A stretch of 64,000 nt of DNA from Brevibacillus_H sp041920465 (lineage in GTDB: Bacteria > Bacillota > Bacilli > Brevibacillales > Brevibacillaceae): positions 1 to 64,000 of the forward strand of contig JBHGXW010000017.1 of assembly GCA_041920465.1 (NCBI GenBank), written 5' to 3'. Numbering within the stretch: the first letter of the stretch is position 1; every line of letters begins with the position of its first letter. The notes beneath the pieces are model-generated. The model did not search any database and was not told the DNA's origin. It was given only the letters and a program-made list of their open reading frames with translations. Made by a program: the position numbers and the translations under genes. This document shows positions 42,084 to 51,714 of the stretch, one piece after another.

Positions 42084-43991
42084 CTAATTTACCCTGATTT
42101 GATGCAGTTGTCCTGTCCGCAGATAACCTGCCTGACCCGACTCAGCAGCGCCGGACAGGGATTTTTGCTTGATAAAGCGGGTTAGCTCTACCGTCATTTG
42201 GTAATAATGGAACGGCGTGATCAAGTAAATGCCGCGGAAGTAGCGCATCGCCACATCCAACAGTTCTTTGGCCATGGTGACGCCTTCTTCTCTGGCTGCT
42301 TCCCCTTGCACATGCTTCATCCGCTCCAGTGCCATCGGGGAAAGCTTGATTCCCGGCACCTCGTTGTGCAGGAATTCAGCATTTCTTGAGCTGGTCAACG
42401 GCATGATCCCGATAAAAATCGGCACTTGTATATGCCTGGTTTTCTCATAGATCAACTCGATCGTCTCGGCATCATAGACCGGCTGGGTCATGATATAATC
42501 GGCTCCCGCTTCCACTTTGCGCTCCAGCCGCTGCACGGCGGCATCAATGTGGCGCACGTGCGGATTAAATGCGGCCCCCACGATGAATTGAGCTTTTTGC
42601 TTCAGCGGCCTGCCCGAAAACGAATAGCCTTCGTTCAGCTGCTTAATCATGCGGATCAGTTCAAACGATGTGACGTCAAAGACGGAACTGGCACCTGGCA
42701 AATCACCGAAACGGGATGGGTCACCGGTTATCACCAATACCTGATCGATCCCCAGCGCATGCAGGCCCATCAAGTGCGACTGCTGCCCAATCAGATTGCG
42801 GTCACGGCATGCGATATGCACCAACGGTTCGATGCCAAACTGATTTTTCATGATCGCTCCGAGCGCCATATTGCTCATTCTGACGTTGGCCAGGGAATTG
42901 TCCGCCATCGTAATTGCATCTGCTCCCGCCTGATGCAGTTCACAGCAGCCGGTCAAAAACTCCGTCACGTCCAAATCCTTGGGAGTGTCAAATTCAACAA
43001 TAATCGTATGACGTTCTTCCACTTTCTCGACAATACTTGGCTTTTGGCGCGGCGACACCCGGTACATGGAAGCTGTGCCCGCTTCATCCTGCAAGAGCGG
43101 ATTGACGCGCTCTACGGGAGCCAAGCCTTCCAACGCCCGTGCGATCGCTTCAATATGCTTGGGCGTCGTACCACAGCAGCCGCCGATCAACCGCGCTCCC
43201 TGGTCGCGCAGTCTAAGCGCACTCTCACCGAAATACTCCGGCGAAGATTTGTAGGCATACTCCCCGTCAGCAAGTCCCAGGCGCCCCGCGTTGGCGAAGA
43301 CGGAAATTGCGGAATCTTCGGGAACAACCGCCTTTTCCAAAGAGCGAAGCATTTCAGCGGGGCCCAGCCTGCAGTTCAAGCCGATTATGTCCGCCCCTGC
43401 CTGATGAAGCTCGCGGAATGCCTCCGTCAAGGTGTAGCCGTCACGCGTTCTGCCCACTTCCAATGTGGCGAGTTGAGCGATAATCGGCTGATCGCTCAAG
43501 GAACGAACCACCTCAACGGCAAGCAAAAGCTCTTCCAAATCGAGAAACGTCTCCAGCATGATGCCGTCTACTCCCGCATGCAACAGCGCAACAGCCTGCT
43601 CTTCAAACTGGTCACGGTACCCTTCCATCAGGCGATTGCGTACGCGGCCCGCCGTAATGGAGCCCATGCTGCCGACGATATACGCATCGTCCGGCAGCGC
43701 TTCTTTGGATAACGAGACGGCGGCCCGGTTAATCCGGGATACTTTATTTTCCAGGCCATAGCGGGCTAAACTCTCCCGATTGGCTCCGAACGTATTGGTT
43801 TCAAACAAGCGGGCACCCGCCTGATAGTAAGCGCGATGTACCTCCTGAACCAGCTTGGGATTGGTCAAGCAAAGCTCTTCATAACAGACGCCGACCGGCA
43901 CACCCAACTGATAGAGCTGGGTTGCCATCGCTCCGTCGCCAATCAAGAGGTTTGTTTTGAGATACTCACGCAAATTTGTTTTTTTCGTCAT
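42084..43991 (-). CDS. yitJ: bifunctional homocysteine S-methyltransferase/methylenetetrahydrofolate reductase
   Basis: The 635-residue fusion has an N-terminal homocysteine methyltransferase barrel with zinc cysteines in LIGGCCGTTPKH near residue 270, and a C-terminal MetF-like domain (about 340-610) with VHIACRDRN, VLVITGDPSRFG and FIVGAAFNPHVRH. It supplies 5-methyl-THF and can methylate homocysteine, as in B. subtilis YitJ. It follows metH by 27 bp and shares its S-box control. Confidence 0.92.
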   Translation of the reverse strand: MTKKTNLREYLKTNLLIGDGAMATQLYQLGVPVGVCYEELCLTNPKLVQEVHRAYYQAGARLFETNTFGANRESLARYGLENKVSRINRAAVSLSKEALPDDAYIVGSMGSITAGRVRNRLMEGYRDQFEEQAVALLHAGVDGIMLETFLDLEELLLAVEVVRSLSDQPIIAQLATLEVGRTRDGYTLTEAFRELHQAGADIIGLNCRLGPAEMLRSLEKAVVPEDSAISVFANAGRLGLADGEYAYKSSPEYFGESALRLRDQGARLIGGCCGTTPKHIEAIARALEGLAPVERVNPLLQDEAGTASMYRVSPRQKPSIVEKVEERHTIIVEFDTPKDLDVTEFLTGCCELHQAGADAITMADNSLANVRMSNMALGAIMKNQFGIEPLVHIACRDRNLIGQQSHLMGLHALGIDQVLVITGDPSRFGDLPGASSVFDVTSFELIRMIKQLNEGYSFSGRPLKQKAQFIVGAAFNPHVRHIDAAVQRLERKVEAGADYIMTQPVYDAETIELIYEKTRHIQVPIFIGIMPLTSSRNAEFLHNEVPGIKLSPMALERMKHVQGEAAREEGVTMAKELLDVAMRYFRGIYLITPFHYYQMTVELTRFIKQKSLSGAAESGQAGYLRTGQLHQIRVN

Positions 43992-44018
43992 GGCCTACCA
44001 CTCCTTCCCAAAAGGGTC

Positions 44019-47000
44019 TTACTCATCGGCATCGGCGGCCGAGACGGCATTGAAATAACGGGCTTCCGGATGTGCGAAAACAACGGCTGACACGGATGCT
44101 TCCGGGTCCATCATAAACCCGTCGGTCAACTGTATCCCGATTTCCTCCGGGCGCAGCAGACGGAACAGTTTTTCCTGATCCTCCAGATTCGGGCAGGCCG
44201 GATAGCCGAACGAGACGCGGATTCCCTGGTATCTTGCGCCAAAACGCTCCAGCATGGTCATATCGGCAGGGTCCGGAAAGCCCCATATATCGCGCATCAC
44301 GTGATGAAGCCGTTCGGCAAATGCTTCCGCCAACTCCAGGGCGACTGCTTGCAGTACGTGAGACTTCAGGTAATCGCCCCGCTCTTTCCATTGCTCCGCT
44401 TTTTCACGGATTCCCTTGCCTGCCGTGACGGTTAGGAAGCCGATGTGGTCCATTTCGCCGCTCTCGACGGGACGCAAGAAGTCGGACAGACAGAGATACG
44501 GCGCTTGCGTTTGGCGCGGAAAGGAGAACCGCTCCAGTACCTTGGTTAAATCAGCGGGATCGTACACCAAGATGTCGTTTCCGTCTGCTTGTGCCGGATA
44601 GAATTGATACAAACCATGGGCTTCGATCAAATTCTCTTCTCTTGCTTCCTTGAGCAGCTCTTCCACAAGGCCGTACAGTTCCAGCACTTTTGGATCTTTA
44701 TCGGCCAAAAGCTTATCTACGTTCCCTTTTACTCCAAGGTGTTTGCCAAGCAGCATCCGCAGATTCAGATATGGCTGCAGATGGGAAATCGGATAATGTT
44801 TCAGCACATGGCGATCCAAGTCAGGGGGAATAAACAAAGGAGCTTGGCGATTAATCTCGGAGCGGATTAAGCCTGTGCCTGGCCGCGATTCTTTGCTTCC
44901 TTGATCCGCCGCGGCTTTCACTCCCTGTTTCTCCTCTTGAAGAGCCTTCACAAGCTGCTCTACCTCTTCCGGCTTTTGCAGTTTGTTGGCCAGTTCCAAT
45001 CCGTCCATCGCGTCCTTGGCGTAGAGCACGATCCCGTCATATTCGGGGGCGATACGCGTTGCGGTGAACTTGCGGGTCAAGGCCGCACCCCCGACGAGAA
45101 TGGGGACATTAATCCCTGCCGCCCGCAAATCTTGCGCTGTTACCACCATCTGCTGGGCTGACTTGACCAGAAGTCCCGACAAACCGATGGCATCCGGTTG
45201 CTCCTTGCGGCAAGCTTCAATGAGCTGTTCAGGCGGCACTTTGATCCCCAGGTTGACGATTTCGTAGCCGTTGTTCCCAAGGATGATTTCCACCAGGTTT
45301 TTGCCGATGTCATGGACATCTCCCTTCACCGTCGCCAAAATAATCTTGCCCTTGGTCGAGCTCTCCGTCTTTTCCATGAACGGTTCGAGATAGGCAACCG
45401 CTGCTTTCATTACCTCGGCGCTTTGAAGCACTTCCGCCACGATTAACTGGTTGGCGTTGAACAGACGGCCAACCTCTTCCATCCCTGCCATCAGCGGCCC
45501 GTTGATAATTTCCAGCGGCTTGTAGCGATTCAAAGCCTCCGCCAAATCAGGGATCAGACCGTCTTTGGAACCGTCAATCACGTATTGCGCCAAGCGTTCT
45601 TCCAGCGTTAAGGTAGATACTTCTTTGGCATTTGTCACTTTTTTCTGACGATAAAATTCGGTAAACTCCGCCAGTGTCGCGTCGTTCGTCTCAAACAAAA
45701 GCGCTTCCGCCAATCTGCGCTCTTCTTCCGGAATGGAGGCATAGCGCTCCAGCTTTTCCGAGTTGACGATGGCGTAATCCAATCCTGCCAACGTGGTATG
45801 GTACAAAAAGACCGAGTTCAGCACTTCCCGCCCTGCAGCAGGCAGCCCGAACGAGATGTTGCTGATGCCAAGCGTCGTTTTGCATGCCGGGTACGCTTCT
45901 TTGATCAGGCGAATCCCTTCCACAGTCTCGCGGGCCGAACCGATATACTGTTCATCACCCGTGCCGACAGGAAAGACGAGCGGGTCGAAGATAATATCTT
46001 CCGGTTTCACCCTGTATTGGTTCACCAAAAGGTCGTAAGAACGTCTGGCAATTTCCAGCTTGCGTTCGCGGGTTATGGCCATGCCTTCTTCATCAATCGT
46101 TCCCACTACGACCGCCGCCCCGTATTTGTGAATGAGCGGCACGACCTGCTCAAAGCGCTCCAATCCGTCCTCCAGATTGATCGAGTTAAGGATCGCTTTG
46201 CCTTGCGAATAGGTAAGTCCAAGCTCCATCACCTTGGGGTCGGTGGAGTCAATCATCAGCGGTGCCTTTACTTTTTTGGTGACATACTGCAAGAACTGCT
46301 TCATGTCGTTGTACTCATCGCGGTCAGGATCGGCCAGGCAGATGTCAATCACTTGCGCCCCTTTGCGCACCTGTGCGCGGGCGATATCAGATGCTTCTTC
46401 GTACTGTCCGCTTGTAATCAAATCACGGAACTTCTTGGAGCCGATTACATTGGTTCGCTCCCCGATCAACAGCGGGCGGTTATCTTCTTCCACATAAACC
46501 GGGTCAATCCCGGAAACGGCACTCACCTTGCGACCGGTTGTTTGCCGCGGCTTGTAATTTTTCAAGGTCTCAGCCAGCGCTCGGACATGGTCCGGCGTTG
46601 TTCCGCAGCAGCCACCGGCGATATTGATCCAGCCCTGCTCGGCAAATCCTGCCATTTTGGCTGCCAGAGACTCAGGCGACTCATGATAATGACCGTTCTC
46701 ATCTGGCAGCCCGGCATTGGGATAACAGCTAATTTGACAGGAAGCCAGCTCGGACAGCGTACGGATGTGGTCGCGCATGAACTCCGGTCCGGTAGCACAG
46801 TTGAGACCGACCGAGACCGGTTTTAAATGCTCGATGGAAATGTAAAATGCCTCAATATTCTGACCGGCAAGGGTAGTGCCCATCGGTTCAATCGTTCCGG
46901 AGATCATCACCGGAAGTTCGATGTTCAGTTCCTGGAAAGCTTGACGGATACCGATTCCACCCGCTTTGACATTCAGCGTATCCTGCGCTGTTTCTAACAG

Positions 47001-47477
47001 CAGCACGTCAACACCGCCGAGGATTAATCCTTTGGCCTGCCGGTAATACGCTTCCACCAGCTGTTCAAACGTCGCTCCACCGGTTAAGGACAATGTCTTG
47101 GTGGTAGGTCCCATCGAACCGGCCACATAGCGCGGCCAATCCGGTGTGGAATAGGCGTCTGCCGCCTTCCTGGCGATTTTCGCGGCTTCGATGTTGATCT
47201 CTATGTCTTTCGCTTCCAGTCCGTACTCGGACAATACCACACTGGTGGCGCCGAACGTATTGGTTTCAATAATGTCCGCTCCTGCTTCCAGGTACTTGTT
47301 ATGAATGTTCAAGATAACATCGGGACGGGTCAGATTCAGCATTTCGTTACAGCCTTCCAACTCTTCTCCGCCGAAGTCTTCAGCCGTCAAGCTGGCCTGC
47401 TGCAGCATGGTTCCCATCGCACCGTCCAAGATCAAGATTTTCCGTGACAACTGCTGCTCAAATGTTGGTTTTTTCAT
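44019..47477 (-). CDS. metH: cobalamin-dependent methionine synthase
   Basis: The 1152-residue modular enzyme has a homocysteine domain (about 1-320; INIAGGCCGTTPDH), a pterin domain (about 345-620; GERTNVIGSKKF), a B12 cap and binding domain with GDVHDIGKNLVEIILGNNGYE, whose His ligates cobalt, and a SAM-dependent reactivation domain (about 900-1152; RVSFGYPACPNLEDQEKLF). All four modules are present. It makes methionine from 5-methyl-THF and needs cobalamin, linking it to the possible B12 uptake genes at 58144-63925. It is first in the operon, behind an S-box riboswitch. Confidence 0.97.
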   Translation of the reverse strand: MKKPTFEQQLSRKILILDGAMGTMLQQASLTAEDFGGEELEGCNEMLNLTRPDVILNIHNKYLEAGADIIETNTFGATSVVLSEYGLEAKDIEINIEAAKIARKAADAYSTPDWPRYVAGSMGPTTKTLSLTGGATFEQLVEAYYRQAKGLILGGVDVLLLETAQDTLNVKAGGIGIRQAFQELNIELPVMISGTIEPMGTTLAGQNIEAFYISIEHLKPVSVGLNCATGPEFMRDHIRTLSELASCQISCYPNAGLPDENGHYHESPESLAAKMAGFAEQGWINIAGGCCGTTPDHVRALAETLKNYKPRQTTGRKVSAVSGIDPVYVEEDNRPLLIGERTNVIGSKKFRDLITSGQYEEASDIARAQVRKGAQVIDICLADPDRDEYNDMKQFLQYVTKKVKAPLMIDSTDPKVMELGLTYSQGKAILNSINLEDGLERFEQVVPLIHKYGAAVVVGTIDEEGMAITRERKLEIARRSYDLLVNQYRVKPEDIIFDPLVFPVGTGDEQYIGSARETVEGIRLIKEAYPACKTTLGISNISFGLPAAGREVLNSVFLYHTTLAGLDYAIVNSEKLERYASIPEEERRLAEALLFETNDATLAEFTEFYRQKKVTNAKEVSTLTLEERLAQYVIDGSKDGLIPDLAEALNRYKPLEIINGPLMAGMEEVGRLFNANQLIVAEVLQSAEVMKAAVAYLEPFMEKTESSTKGKIILATVKGDVHDIGKNLVEIILGNNGYEIVNLGIKVPPEQLIEACRKEQPDAIGLSGLLVKSAQQMVVTAQDLRAAGINVPILVGGAALTRKFTATRIAPEYDGIVLYAKDAMDGLELANKLQKPEEVEQLVKALQEEKQGVKAAADQGSKESRPGTGLIRSEINRQAPLFIPPDLDRHVLKHYPISHLQPYLNLRMLLGKHLGVKGNVDKLLADKDPKVLELYGLVEELLKEAREENLIEAHGLYQFYPAQADGNDILVYDPADLTKVLERFSFPRQTQAPYLCLSDFLRPVESGEMDHIGFLTVTAGKGIREKAEQWKERGDYLKSHVLQAVALELAEAFAERLHHVMRDIWGFPDPADMTMLERFGARYQGIRVSFGYPACPNLEDQEKLFRLLRPEEIGIQLTDGFMMDPEASVSAVVFAHPEARYFNAVSAADADE

Positions 47478-47584
47478 GTGATTTCCTTCTTTCCCCTAAA
47501 GATACGAGAGCCTTTTGGCGACGGCAGAGCCGTAGTTGTTCTGATGTCGATAGGACAAAATTTACAAAATCCTATCGACCAAAA

Positions 47585-47622
47585 AAGAAAAATCCCCTTC
47601 TTGAAAGTCATAAGAAGAGGAT
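47585..47622 (-). terminator. S-box expression-platform terminator
   Basis: On the minus strand AATCCTCTTCTT pairs with AAGAAGGGGATT, followed by TTTTC and TTTTTT. Its left arm can instead pair with the 3' side of aptamer helix P1 (ATAAGAGAGGAT), giving the antiterminator. This supports transcription attenuation by SAM. Confidence 0.85.
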
Positions 47623-47651
47623 TCTGTCATGAGCAAAAATGCATACATCCT

Positions 47652-47754
47652 CTCTTATCTTTCAAAGCAAACCGCTTTGCTGGAATTGGCACCTGTTCCG
47701 ATCAGGTTGCCGAGGCTTCATAGGGCCAGTCCCTCCACCTCTCTGGATAAGAGA
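47652..47754 (-). promoter_or_regulatory. SAM-I (S-box) riboswitch controlling metH-yitJ
   Basis: The minus strand carries the S-box core: CTCTTATCCAGAGAGGTGGA at the 5' side of P1/P2, GGGACTGGCCC, GAAGCCTCGGCAACC, and the closing AAAGATAAGAG. All conserved blocks are in order. SAM binding should switch off the metH-yitJ operon when methionine is plentiful. Confidence 0.95.
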
Positions 47755-47933
47755 ATAACGAACAAAACATGATGAAGTTGTTGTGTATATTACCATTCGT
47801 TTCTTCTTACGTCAATGAAAATATCAGTTTCTTTTCCAACATTACTTTTTTTTTGTAACTAGACGAATGCCCAAACATGCCGTGACGTTCGTGTATAGAC
47901 TGTTATCATAACGGAAAGGAGGGAGAACGCAAC

Positions 47934-48032
47934 ATGAGTACATCATCTTTTTGCAACAACTTTAGCGACTGCTTCGTGTTGATACTCGTTCTGTTTATAC
48001 TGCTGGTAATCGTTGGAGCTTCCGACAACTAA
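47934..48032 (+). CDS. YjcZ-family sporulation-type mini-protein
   Basis: The 32-residue peptide reads MSTSSFCNNFSDCF followed by VLILVLFILLVIVGASDN. It shares the VLILVLFILLVIVG core with the mini-protein at 41929 and with YjcZ-type spore proteins, plus two cysteines in the polar head. GGAAAGGAGGG lies before the ATG, and a terminator follows at 48074. Confidence 0.85.
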   Translation: MSTSSFCNNFSDCFVLILVLFILLVIVGASDN

Positions 48033-48073
48033 TCCCGGCGGTCCAGAACAACACCATAATGAGAACACTTGAA

Positions 48074-48107
48074 AGAGACACCTGTGAACCTGGCGGGTGT
48101 CTCTTTT
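48074..48107 (+). terminator. intrinsic terminator after the YjcZ-type gene
   Basis: AGAGACACC / GGTGTCTCT (9 bp) is followed by TTTTCTT on the plus strand. Confidence 0.85.
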
Positions 48108-48259
48108 CTTCGCATCGGGCTCCGCTCGGTCGAAGCGTCAAGTATGGACGAGCGGGTTTTCTTCATTGCCAGAATCGGGCATCTTTGATACGATCAAACC
48201 GGATTAGATGCGTTTCACCCTGCATTTACACCCTACCTTATAAGAAAGGGGAAAACACC

Positions 48260-48748
48260 ATGAATCAACCTGTTGAGAAAAAGAGCCGCTCTGCCCTGCT
48301 TGCTTCTGTTGAACCGGTGAAGGATTTGGGACAAGGCGACTTTGAAACATACCGCATCGTCAAAGAAAGAGGCAGCGCTCAACACTACCTGCACTACTCG
48401 TTTTTCCATATCAAGCTGTCCGAAGGCGGAATTCGCGAAGACTACGATTACTTCCTGCCTCTGGACGAAGATGATGTGTTGGCGATCGTCTTAGGGGAAC
48501 AGCCTTACGAGTTTCCCAAGCATTGGCGAAAAACCTATTTGAGAAGCGGTACGGATGACCGGCTTTTCCCGTACGATCCCGGACAAAGCGACGAATTGGA
48601 ACGTGAGAAGGAAGAAGAGCTGGGAATTCTGGAAGCGCTGACGCGGTATAAGGAAGCATACCTGAATGCTGACGATAAAGAAGCCTTGACCCGCAAACTG
48701 TTTGAAGAACTGGACGCCAACCGCAAAAAGTTCGATTCCAAGCCTTAA
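48260..48748 (+). CDS. hypothetical protein
   Basis: The 162-residue soluble, acidic protein has a central region SAQHYLHYSFFHIKLSEGGIREDYDYFLPLDEDDVLAI and a long charged helical tail. I do not recognise the family. AAAGGGG precedes the ATG at 48260; the track upstream of it in the same frame lacks a start signal. It lies before the argS leader, where other Bacillales often have a DUF1934 gene, which this is not. Confidence 0.6.
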   Translation: MNQPVEKKSRSALLASVEPVKDLGQGDFETYRIVKERGSAQHYLHYSFFHIKLSEGGIREDYDYFLPLDEDDVLAIVLGEQPYEFPKHWRKTYLRSGTDDRLFPYDPGQSDELEREKEEELGILEALTRYKEAYLNADDKEALTRKLFEELDANRKKFDSKP

Positions 48749-48764
48749 TCAGTTCATCCGTTGG

Positions 48765-48793
48765 TTGCGTCAGACAAAACAGTTCGCTATAAT
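48765..48793 (+). promoter_or_regulatory. promoter of the argS leader
   Basis: TTGCGT and TATAAT are 17 bp apart, just before the T-box leader. A second TATAAT lies 11 bp downstream. Confidence 0.5.
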
Positions 48794-48814
48794 ACATGCT
48801 ATAATCATCAATAT

Positions 48815-49078
48815 TTGATCATCAATGAAGAGGAGAGTACTCACTCGACTGACCGAAGCGAGCCAGGGACGGTGAAAGCCTGGCGTCAAAGCGTTTGAGG
48901 AAGCGCACCTCGAAGATGCGGCTTGAAGGTCTTGCCGGAAGAAGACTGCGTAGAGCTTGCCGGGTTTGCCCGTTACAGCGAAAAAGTCGGCTTTTTTCCA
49001 AGGAAAAAAGCAAGAAGAGTGGTACCGCGGGAGTAAATCATCCTCTCGTCTCTTTGCAAAGAGACGAGGGGTTTTTTA
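48815..49078 (+). promoter_or_regulatory. T-box leader of argS
   Basis: The leader of about 260 nt has a long helical 5' region, the T-box sequence GAGTGGTACCGCGG (49017-49030) and a terminator CCTCTCGTCTC / GAGACGAGGGG followed by TTTTTT (49042-49077). Uncharged tRNA-Arg should bind and favour antitermination so that argS is read. I could not fix the specifier codon by eye. Confidence 0.9.
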
Positions 49079-49104
49079 ATTTTGTCTTACAAAGGATGGT
49101 TACA

Positions 49105-50823
49105 ATGAGTCAAAGCTACAAACAACTGGTGGCGGAAAAGATTACCGCTGCTCTTCATGAACTGGGTGTGGAGGACTTCCCTTTGGAAAAAGTGGAATCA
49201 ATGCTGGAAACCCCGCCAAATCCGGCGATGGGCGATATCGCGTTCCCCTGCTTCCAATTGGCCAAAGCGCTGAGAAAAGCTCCGCCGATGATCGCGGGCG
49301 AAGTAGCCGGCAAAATCACAGGTGACTTTTTCAAAGAAGTGCAGGCAGTCGGCCCGTACGTCAACTTCTTCCTGGATCGCCTTCGCGTAAGCGCTGAAGT
49401 AATCGAGACGATCCTTGCACAAGGAGCGGCTTACGGCTCTTCCAACGTAGGAGCAGGCCGCAACGTGCCAATTGACCTCTCCTCCCCTAACATTGCCAAG
49501 CCGTTTTCCATGGGACACCTGCGCTCAACCGTCATCGGGAACGCGATTGCCAACATCCTGGCAAAACACGGCTACAATCCGGTGCGCATCAACCATTTGG
49601 GTGACTGGGGAACACAGTTCGGCAAGCTGATTGTCGCCTACAAAAAATGGGGCGACGAAGAAAAGGTAAAACAAGAGCCGATCAAGGAGCTGCTTCAGCT
49701 TTACATCCAATTCCATGAAGAAGCAGAAAAAGATCCATCGCTAGAAGATCAGGGACGCGAGTGGTTCAAGCGTCTGGAAGACGGCGACGAGGAAGCCCGC
49801 CAGCTCTGGCAGTGGTTCCGTGACGAATCGCTCAAGGAATTCATGAAGATTTATGAGCTGCTCGGAGTTCAGTTCGATTCTTTCCACGGCGAAGCCTTCT
49901 ACAATGACAAAATGGACCGGGTAGTGGAACTGCTGGAATCCAAGGGCTTGCTCACCGAATCAGAAGGAGCGCTTGTCGTCTCTTTGGATGAGTATGACAT
50001 GCCGCCCTGTCTCATTAAAAAGTCAGACGGTGCCACTCTCTACGCGACCCGCGACCTGGCTGCCGCCTTGTATCGCCATGAACAGTACAACTTTGCCAAA
50101 GCCCTTTACGTGGTGGGCGGAGAACAGCGGCTTCACTTCCAACAACTGTTCAAAGTGCTGCAAAAAGCTGGCTTTGACTGGTCGAAAGAGATGTATCACA
50201 TTCCGTTCGGCATGATGCTCAAAGACGGCAAGAAGATGTCCACCCGCAAAGGAAAAGTGGTTCTTTTGGAAGAGGTGCTGGCCCAAGCGATTGAAGACGT
50301 CTTCAAAGTAATTGAAGAAAAGAATCCGTCACTCGCCAATAAAGAAGAAGTGGCTCGTCAGGTTGGGGTTGGCGCGGTTATCTTCCACGATTTGAAGAAT
50401 TATCGCTTAAACGACATCAACTTCTCGTGGGAAGAGATGCTTACCTTCGAAGGCGAAACCGGCCCATATGTGCAGTACAGCCACGCCCGCGCCTGCTCGC
50501 TCTTGCGAAAAGGCAACTATCAGGGCGGCAAGGTAACACTCACTCCGGACGCACTTGATTCGGCGGAAGCATGGGCCGTAGTCACCCTGTTGATCAACTT
50601 CCCTGAGATTGTCGAACGGGCAAGAGACGAGTTCGATCCGTCCCTGGTTGGCAAATACGTGGTTGATTTGGCGCAGGCATTTAACAAGTTCTACGCCAAC
50701 GTACGCATCCTGGCCGAAGACGAAGCAGTAAAAACAGCCCGACTCCATCTGGCTGCGGCTGTGGTGGTCGTTCTGAAGGAAGGCCTCCGCCTGCTCGGCA
50801 TTCAAGCGCCGGAAGAAATGTAG
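49105..50823 (+). CDS. argS: arginyl-tRNA synthetase
   Basis: This class I synthetase of about 572 residues has the HIGH-type motif FSMGHLRST and the KMSKS-type motif KKMSTRKGKVV. It also has an N-terminal Add-1 domain (about 5-90) and the C-terminal DALR anticodon-binding domain (GPYVQYSHARACSLLRK onwards). The true start is MSQSYKQL with AAAGGA upstream; the frame open before it runs through the T-box leader and is not translated. Confidence 0.95.
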   Translation: MSQSYKQLVAEKITAALHELGVEDFPLEKVESMLETPPNPAMGDIAFPCFQLAKALRKAPPMIAGEVAGKITGDFFKEVQAVGPYVNFFLDRLRVSAEVIETILAQGAAYGSSNVGAGRNVPIDLSSPNIAKPFSMGHLRSTVIGNAIANILAKHGYNPVRINHLGDWGTQFGKLIVAYKKWGDEEKVKQEPIKELLQLYIQFHEEAEKDPSLEDQGREWFKRLEDGDEEARQLWQWFRDESLKEFMKIYELLGVQFDSFHGEAFYNDKMDRVVELLESKGLLTESEGALVVSLDEYDMPPCLIKKSDGATLYATRDLAAALYRHEQYNFAKALYVVGGEQRLHFQQLFKVLQKAGFDWSKEMYHIPFGMMLKDGKKMSTRKGKVVLLEEVLAQAIEDVFKVIEEKNPSLANKEEVARQVGVGAVIFHDLKNYRLNDINFSWEEMLTFEGETGPYVQYSHARACSLLRKGNYQGGKVTLTPDALDSAEAWAVVTLLINFPEIVERARDEFDPSLVGKYVVDLAQAFNKFYANVRILAEDEAVKTARLHLAAAVVVVLKEGLRLLGIQAPEEM

Positions 50824-50854
50824 ACTTATACCCACCCGTCCAAATCTGCAATCT

Positions 50855-50885
50855 GAGAGGAACCTCATTTGGTTCCTCGTTTTTA
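50855..50885 (+). terminator. intrinsic terminator of argS
   Basis: GAGGAACC / GGTTCCTC is followed by GTTTTTAC, about 33 bp after the argS stop. Confidence 0.85.
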
Positions 50886-51003
50886 CTTTCATTGTGCTGG
50901 CAGGTAATCTGGAATGAAAAGCAAGAGAAACGCTACGGATTAGCGAGTTGTTTTGCCTATTTTTGTAAACTATTCCAGCAATTCGATGGGATATTGAAAT
51001 ATT

Positions 51004-51546
51004 ATGAACAAGTATTGGATGATTTTGCCTATGAGAAAATATTTTTACATATTCCCTCTGGTAAAAGGGGTCACAAAACCGTTTGAGATTTATGACAAAG
51101 ATAAAAATAAAGTTGGTGAAATCCAGAGGGTTTATTCTGGGTTACTTGCGAAAATAGTAGAGATACTCATTACTGGTTGGGAAGTAAACGTTCTGTTCAT
51201 CGATGGGCAGTCAAGAATCGAAATCAATGAACTTTTTCGTTGGGGAAGCTGCCAATGGAGAATTTTGAAGGATGGGAATGAACTAGGCAGCTTAAGAAAT
51301 ATAAAAAAATTCGAACTAGGCGACACAAAGGAACTTATCCTATATAATCAGGTATTTACCATTCATAATAAATTTGCAGTAACGAAAACAATGATTACAA
51401 ATCAACAAGGAGACACAGTTGCTGAAATTGATTACAAAATATTCGATGTTTCACGAAAAAAAGAAATGACAATCTATGATGATAGGTTGCCCTTTGGCTT
51501 GCTGATTGCGATAGATTATGTTACCAGTTTGAAAAGAAAAAAATAA
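51004..51546 (+). CDS. tubby C-terminal-like (LURP-one-like) protein
   Basis: The 180-residue, strand-rich protein has a repeating pattern (PFEIYDKDKNKVGEIQRV, KDGNELGSLRNIKKFELG, VTKTMITNQQGDTVAEIDYKIFD) typical of the tubby C-terminal-like/LURP-one fold of bacterial proteins, some of which behave as phospholipid scramblase-like or membrane-binding proteins. The gene is clearly AT-rich against its neighbours, so it may be acquired. Ribosome site is weak, and the ATG at 51031 is an alternative start. Confidence 0.6.
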   Translation: MNKYWMILPMRKYFYIFPLVKGVTKPFEIYDKDKNKVGEIQRVYSGLLAKIVEILITGWEVNVLFIDGQSRIEINELFRWGSCQWRILKDGNELGSLRNIKKFELGDTKELILYNQVFTIHNKFAVTKTMITNQQGDTVAEIDYKIFDVSRKKEMTIYDDRLPFGLLIAIDYVTSLKRKK

Positions 51547-51714
51547 GCAAGGTAAGCAATTCGGATAAAGAATAGCGTGAATTCGCTCATGAATCCACGC
51601 CCAATCATTGTCTCTATGGTTTTTTTATCGGAATCATGAGGGTCAATTCCGGCTCATCGTGAGCTCCCCCTGTCGATCTGTATGTAAAACCCTGCTGATC
51701 TGTATGATAAGCTT

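Noticed and set aside
48895..49104. 70-codon N-terminal extension of argS
   Set aside because: It runs through the T-box leader and terminator and has no ribosome site; argS starts at 49105.
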